Shown here: piece after piece, positions 59,965 to 64,000 of the stretch
Layout of the letters: the number at the start of each line of letters is the position of its first letter
Numbering within the stretch: the first letter of the stretch is position 1
Assembly (NCBI RefSeq): GCF_030687535.1
Contig: NZ_CP117437.1
Coordinates: forward strand, 1,509,501 to 1,573,500
DNA length: 64,000 bases
Direction of reading: 5' to 3'
Origin: Pseudomonas sp. FP2335
GTDB taxonomy: Bacteria > Pseudomonadota > Gammaproteobacteria > Pseudomonadales > Pseudomonadaceae
Made by a program: the position numbers and the translations under genes
The notes under the pieces: generated by a model
The model's database searches: none
What the model saw: the letters and a program-made list of their open reading frames with translations, nothing else
What the model was told of the DNA's origin: nothing

Positions 59965-61575
59965 CTAGAGCACGTGCATCAGGCTGGTCCAGGGGATCTC
60001 GGGCAAATAGCGCTGGCACAGCAGCGTAGCGGGCACCATCACCGCCAGGAATGCCACCTGCAACGGACTCCAGTGGGCCCAGTGCAGGCCGCTGATCCAC
60101 GGGTAAAGCTGCTCGAAGTTCTCGCTGGGTTGGCCGATGCGCCTGCGGTGAAGCAGGTGGATCAGGATCATTCCCAGGTAGCCCAGCATGCCCATCACCC
60201 CCAGCAGCAGGCCAAACATCCACAACATGCCCAATTGCGGGATGCCGTGGCGCAATACCAGCCACTGCTGATGCGGGTTGAACCGTTCGGGCAGCAGGCG
60301 CTCTGTCAGCCACAGGTCGGGGATGATCAAGCGAGAGGTCAGGGCGGCCCATAGCTGTGTGGAACGGATAGCGATGAACGCTGGAATGAGCGTCAGCAGC
60401 ACCACCATCACCGCTTCGGTGATCATCTCCGATTTGGTCTCGGGCGCGACGGCCAGTGCCGCGGCCAGGGCCAAACCGCCCCACACCCTTATCCAGCTGC
60501 GATGGGACACCGGGCGTGGCAGGAATTTACGCCAGAAAAACACGTCGGCCTGGGGCAGGCGTTCCAACAACTGCGGGTAACGCCAGTTGAGGGTTTGGGC
60601 CAGCTGTTGGCAGGCGTGCCAGTCGTTGTCGCTGAACTGCGCCGTCATCCAGTTTTGCTGGGTCTTGGACATCGGCGTCAGCAGCAGGCGCGCCGCCATG
60701 GCATCGGCGGATTTCCAGGTGCGGTCCTCGGCCTTGGCCTGCAAGTGTTCGAAAAAGCTCTCCTGTTCACAGCGCGTGACCAGTTCGCGCCACATCCAGG
60801 CCGGTTCCGGGAACACGCCGGCCTGGTCGTCCCAGCCGAACGCCTGGCACACGCGCTCGAACAGCGGCACGCTCCAGGTGGTGTCATGCAGCAGGTGCAG
60901 GACGATGCGTTGCCACTGTTGTTGCAGGTCGAACACCCGCAGCCAGGGTTGGCCGGTCATTTGCGTGAGTTGGGTGATGAACTCGCGTTCGGCCTTCTGC
61001 TCCAGCAGCTCCTGCAAGGTGCGCCGGTACTCCTGCAACAACTCGCCGCTCAGCGCGTCGTGCTGCCACGGGGTCATGGCCACCTGTTGCCAGGGTGTCA
61101 GCCATTCAAGATGCTGCACCGCCCAACGGGTAATCGCGGCGCGCTCGCCTGGGCTTTCGAAGCAGTGGCGCAACAGGCCGGCCTGGAACGCCTCGGTGCA
61201 GCCCTGTTGTTGGGCCTGGGCCCAGCGTTCGTCCAGGTTGTGCAGGGTGAGGCCGTTGATCAGCGCCTGGGCCGGGTCGGGCCGGGGCGTTGCAAGCGGG
61301 GCAGGAGGGCGGGCGTTGACGTCCATCAGTTCGGCGAGGTCGTTGAGGTTGCCGTAGGCCGATTCGGCCACGGCGGCCGGTACGGTCTCGGCCTCTTCTT
61401 CCCAGTCTGCCCGCCAGCGTGCGTAGGCCAGGGCTTCTTCGTAGGCTTCGCGCAGGCGCTGGAAGCCTTCGGCGTCATCGTCCGGGCGGCAGTTTTTGAG
61501 GAGCCGCGCGTAGGTGCGTTTGATGCTGCGTTCGTCGCTCTCTTGCGGCAGTTGCAGTACGGTCCAACAATCCAT
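59965..61575 (-). CDS. Membrane J-domain-like protein (DjlB/DjlC-type HscC partner)
   Basis: A 536-residue protein. Residues 1-55 fold as a J-domain (MDCWTVLQLPQESDERSIKR, then LLKNCRPDDDAEGFQRLREA), but the key HPD tripeptide is R-P-D at 30-32. The middle is helical and cytoplasmic; the C-terminal 180 residues hold about four or five hydrophobic segments (LALAAALAVAP, VMVVLLTLIPAFIAI, MLWMFGLLLGVMGMLGYL). In E. coli, DjlB and DjlC are tail-anchored J-proteins encoded by the hscC locus, which fits the position 12 bases downstream of hscC. It is longer than those. Confidence 0.82.
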   Translation of the reverse strand: MDCWTVLQLPQESDERSIKRTYARLLKNCRPDDDAEGFQRLREAYEEALAYARWRADWEEEAETVPAAVAESAYGNLNDLAELMDVNARPPAPLATPRPDPAQALINGLTLHNLDERWAQAQQQGCTEAFQAGLLRHCFESPGERAAITRWAVQHLEWLTPWQQVAMTPWQHDALSGELLQEYRRTLQELLEQKAEREFITQLTQMTGQPWLRVFDLQQQWQRIVLHLLHDTTWSVPLFERVCQAFGWDDQAGVFPEPAWMWRELVTRCEQESFFEHLQAKAEDRTWKSADAMAARLLLTPMSKTQQNWMTAQFSDNDWHACQQLAQTLNWRYPQLLERLPQADVFFWRKFLPRPVSHRSWIRVWGGLALAAALAVAPETKSEMITEAVMVVLLTLIPAFIAIRSTQLWAALTSRLIIPDLWLTERLLPERFNPHQQWLVLRHGIPQLGMLWMFGLLLGVMGMLGYLGMILIHLLHRRRIGQPSENFEQLYPWISGLHWAHWSPLQVAFLAVMVPATLLCQRYLPEIPWTSLMHVL

Positions 61576-61587
61576 GTGGTTGTTCCC

Positions 61588-63285
61588 TTAGCGCCAGAAC
61601 CCGTTGTCGAGCTGCTCAAGTTGACGGGTCAGTTCGCTGCGGGCCTCGCGGATGCGGCGTTCGTCCTGGGTGTCGAGCACCTGCTGGAACTGCGCGGCCC
61701 AATGGCCGAGTTGTTCGCGCAGCTCGCCGAGGTTTTCCTGGTAAAGGCGTTCGAGGCGGGCGCTGAGTACGGTGTTGACCTGCTGGTCGCGCGGGTGGAC
61801 CTTGAGCAGCGCCAAGGCTTGCAGGCGTTGCTGGATCTCGTCCGGGCTCAACACGCCAGGGTTGTTCTCGATCACCAGCGAGTGCTGCTCGCCGGTCAGC
61901 GGGATCTTCACCTGGGCTTCGAGCAGGCCGTTGTTGTCGTAGGTGAAGCGCACGTCCAGGGACACTTCACCGGCTTTGCGCTTGGGCACGGCAATGTCCA
62001 GTTGGCCCAGTTCGATGTTGTCTTTGACCAGCCGGCTTTCGCCCTGGTAGATCTTCAGCAGCACCTGGCTCTGGTTGTCGTGCAGGGTCACGACGGTCTT
62101 GACCCGGCTCACCGGCACGCTGCTGTTGCGTTCGATCAGCGGCAGGTAGTGGCCGCTTTCGATATGGCCACCGTATTGGTGCGAGGTTTCGATGCCGAGG
62201 GTGTAGGGGCAGACGTCGGTCAGCACCACTTCTTCCAGCGCCGCCGAACGTGCCTTGAGTGCCGCCTGGATCGCGGCGCCGTGGGCGACCACCTGGTCCG
62301 GGTCGAGACTGATGGAGGGGAAGCGCCCGAACAAACCGGCGGCGAGTTTACGCACCAGCGGCATGCGCGTGGTGCCGCCCACCAGCAGGATTTCATCGAG
62401 GTCGCCCACGCGGATCCGCGCATCGCGCAGGGCCCGTTCGATTGGCGCCCGCAGGCGTTCGAGCAGCGGCGTGTAGAGCTTGGCGAGCTCCTGCTGGGTG
62501 ATGGTTTTGACCCATTGGCGGCCGTCGACGCGCAGGGCGAACTCGGCGCTGTCGTCCTGGCCCAGGGCTTTGCGCACGCGCTCGGCTTCGCGGCGCAGGG
62601 CGTGCAACACGCTGCTGGTGGGCGGGAAGTCGGCGGCGTTGCGCTGGCTGTCGACGAAGTGTTCGAGCAGCAGGGTGTCGAAGTCTTCGCCGCCGAGGAA
62701 GTTGTCGCCGGCGCTGGCGCGCACTTCCATGACCCCGTCGAACAGCTCGATGATCGACACATCGAAGGTGCCGCCGCCGAGGTCGAAGACCAGGAACGAG
62801 GTTTCCTTGTCGCGCTGGTGCAGGCCGTAGGCGAGGGCCGCGGCAGTCGGTTCGTTGATCAGTTTGTCGACGTTGAGCCCGGCCAGTTCACCGGCGATAC
62901 GCGTGGCTTTGCGCTGGCCGTCGCTGAAATACGCGGGCACGCTGATCACGGCGTCGGTGACGGTGTGGCCGTAGGTGCGTTCGATGTCTTCCTTGAGGCT
63001 TTTGAGCACCAGTGCCGAGAGTTCTTCGGGACGGAACGAACGGTCGCCCAGGCGCACTTCGGTGGCGCTGCCCATGTAGCGCTTGAACAGCGAGGTCGTC
63101 AGGTGCGGGTGGGTGTGCAGGCGTTCCTTGGCGGCCTGGCCTACCAGGATGCGGCCTTGGTCATCCAGGCCGACCACGCTTGGGGTCAGCAACTCGCCAA
63201 GGGCGTTGGGCACCATTTCGGCGGCATCACCGCGCCAGACAGCGGCGAGACTGTTGGTGGTCCCCAGGTCGATTCCTACGATCAT
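61588..63285 (-). CDS. hscC: Hsp70-family chaperone HscC
   Basis: A 565-residue Hsp70. ATG at 63285 gives [20 protein letters not shown]; an upstream ATG adds 14 extra residues. [36 protein letters not shown] and [20 protein letters not shown] are the ATPase motifs, and a shortened substrate-binding domain follows ([40 protein letters not shown]). HscC lacks the long C-terminal lid of DnaK (638), as here. In E. coli it has a sigma70-related and stress role. It forms an operon with the J-like gene 12 bases downstream. Confidence 0.95.
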   Translation of the reverse strand: MIVGIDLGTTNSLAAVWRGDAAEMVPNALGELLTPSVVGLDDQGRILVGQAAKERLHTHPHLTTSLFKRYMGSATEVRLGDRSFRPEELSALVLKSLKEDIERTYGHTVTDAVISVPAYFSDGQRKATRIAGELAGLNVDKLINEPTAAALAYGLHQRDKETSFLVFDLGGGTFDVSIIELFDGVMEVRASAGDNFLGGEDFDTLLLEHFVDSQRNAADFPPTSSVLHALRREAERVRKALGQDDSAEFALRVDGRQWVKTITQQELAKLYTPLLERLRAPIERALRDARIRVGDLDEILLVGGTTRMPLVRKLAAGLFGRFPSISLDPDQVVAHGAAIQAALKARSAALEEVVLTDVCPYTLGIETSHQYGGHIESGHYLPLIERNSSVPVSRVKTVVTLHDNQSQVLLKIYQGESRLVKDNIELGQLDIAVPKRKAGEVSLDVRFTYDNNGLLEAQVKIPLTGEQHSLVIENNPGVLSPDEIQQRLQALALLKVHPRDQQVNTVLSARLERLYQENLGELREQLGHWAAQFQQVLDTQDERRIREARSELTRQLEQLDNGFWR

Positions 63286-63410
63286 TACGACAAGCTCCCT
63301 CTGTGGTCTGTAAGAATCTGTGACCAATTTTATCCTGAAAGGTTAAGCGAAATGCAAGGCGGCGGGTTTAGGGGGGGCTGATGGGGTTTGACCAAGCGCC
63401 GCTAGACCAA

Positions 63411-63497
63411 TGTGGGCGCTGGCTTGCCTGCGATGCAGGCACCTCGGTGTGTCAGTTGCACCGCGGCGATGCTATCGCAGGCAAGCCAGCTCCCACA
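63411..63497. repeat. REP doublet (inverted pair, second family)
   Basis: GGGCGCTGGCTTGCCTGCGA on the left and its GGGAGCTGGCTTGCCTGCGA-type partner on the right, between hscC and the efflux gene. Confidence 0.88.
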
Positions 63498-63548
63498 AAA
63501 GCGAGGCTCCACAAGCCAGCGCCTAGATGCGCCACATTCAGGGCATAA

Positions 63549-63580
63549 AAAAACCGCTTCCGGTGAGGGAAGCGGTTTGT
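63549..63580 (-). terminator. Terminator of the efflux-channel gene
   Basis: AAACCGCTTCC and GGAAGCGGTTT (with a few bases between) form an 11-bp stem; in the minus direction TTTTTTTATG follows. Confidence 0.92.
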
Positions 63581-63594
63581 TCACAGCGGTGCGA

Positions 63595-64000
63595 TCAGAA
63601 CAGCTTCAGCGCCGGTGCTTCTTCTTTCAACGCCTCGGTTTTCGCAGTCTGCGCATTCCAGCCACCGCCGAGGGCCTTGTACAGGTTGACCTCGCTGGTG
63701 AGCTGCGCCAGGCGGTCGGTGATCAGCGATTGCTGGGCACTGAACAGTTGGCGCTGGGCGTCGAGGAAGGTCAGGTTGCTGTCGACACCAATGCGGTAGC
63801 GACGCTCGGCCAGGCGGTAGTAGTCCTGGTTGGCGGCGACGAAACCACGCTGGGCCTCCAGTTGCTGCTTGTAGGTCTCACGTGCGGCGAGGCCGTCGGA
63901 GACTTCCTGGAAGCCGGTCTGGATCGCCTTCTCGTAGGTCGCCACGTTGATCTCTTTCTGGATCTTCGCGTAGTCCAGGCTTGCGCGCAGGCTGCCAGCG
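63595..64000 (-). CDS. RND efflux outer-membrane channel, C-terminal part (EmhC/TtgC/OprM-like)
   Basis: Open to the right edge; about 135 C-terminal residues visible. It has the TolC-type helical pattern [60 protein letters not shown] and the OprM tail [19 protein letters not shown]. This closely recalls EmhC/TtgC of pseudomonads, the channel of a solvent and antibiotic efflux system with an RND pump upstream. The start and the pump genes lie beyond the window. Confidence 0.92.
   Translation of the reverse strand, partial: AGSLRASLDYAKIQKEINVATYEKAIQTGFQEVSDGLAARETYKQQLEAQRGFVAANQDYYRLAERRYRIGVDSNLTFLDAQRQLFSAQQSLITDRLAQLTSEVNLYKALGGGWNAQTAKTEALKEEAPALKLF

Noticed and set aside
60502..63381. 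A 959-codon open frame antisense to hscC and the J-like gene.
   Set aside because: High GC third positions leave long open antisense frames. The opposite strand has complete Hsp70 and J-domain motifs, ribosome spacing and operon structure; this frame has only low-complexity Gly/Ala/Val/Gln sequence.
347..63497. Interpreting the REP pairs as CRISPR or insertion-sequence ends.
   Set aside because: They are single inverted pairs in separate gaps, without spacers in array or transposase genes.

Overview
The window looks like core chromosome of a fluorescent pseudomonad (Pseudomonas fluorescens group). Supporting signs are high GC with strong G/C third-position bias, a 948-residue RapA, Bra/Liv transport genes, an EmhC/TtgC/OprM-like efflux tail, an OprD-family porin, a PcaR-controlled protocatechuate cluster, and about ten intergenic inverted REP doublets with cores GGGAGCGGGCTTGCTCGCGA or GGGAGCTGGCTTGCCTGCGA. 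No rRNA, tRNA, CRISPR array, transposase or prophage was seen. All identifications come from reading protein motifs and gene order; no database search was run.

Layout. 1-2.2 kb: tail of a cysteine hydrolase, then a compact minus-strand operon of a DUF6231-like protein, YchJ, a LEA/WHy lipoprotein and a His-rich SEC-C mini-protein. 2.3-4.5 kb: OmpA lipoprotein, collagen-like exported protein, CopD-like membrane protein. 4.6-13 kb, plus strand: DinG helicase, exported GH50/agarase-like glycosidase, EstB-like serine hydrolase, OmpA lipoprotein with an AlgP-like tail, PdxH, and a glycine-zipper lipoprotein. 13.1-14.9 kb: an unlisted 32-residue small ORF, then a short S-type pyocin-domain toxin with its immunity gene. 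15-21.7 kb: NhaA, Cds1-like PLP enzyme, FAD protein, META-like lipoprotein, degenerate SDR, LysR regulator.

21.7-24.2 kb holds a bufferin-type operon (DUF2282 precursor, DUF692 MNIO enzyme, DUF2063 partner, DoxX), probably making a copper-binding modified peptide. 24.4-29.4 kb is the branched-chain amino-acid ABC transporter. 29.8-35.6 kb contains DUF2288, a 725-residue chromosomal tubulin/FtsZ-like GTPase, an MHYT-GGDEF-EAL protein and a YkgJ-type cysteine-cluster protein. 35.9-45.6 kb contains an MFS transporter, RapA, a LysR-RidA-aminotransferase operon, two small genes (one a possible CcoM-like oxidase subunit) and PitA.

46.6-57.5 kb is a complete beta-ketoadipate pathway: pcaR-pcaK, then pcaI-J-F-H-G-T-B-D-C. 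PcaR boxes precede pcaR and pcaI. Uptake (PcaK, PcaT, possibly the OprD porin at 58.6 kb) and all enzymes from protocatechuate to succinyl-CoA plus acetyl-CoA are present. The window ends with a polysaccharide deacetylase, an OprD porin, an HscC Hsp70 with a membrane J-like partner, and the tail of an RND outer-membrane channel. The items I find most worth follow-up are the tubulin-like GTPase, the bufferin operon, the short pyocin-type toxin pair and the two small ORFs at 13151 and 43838.
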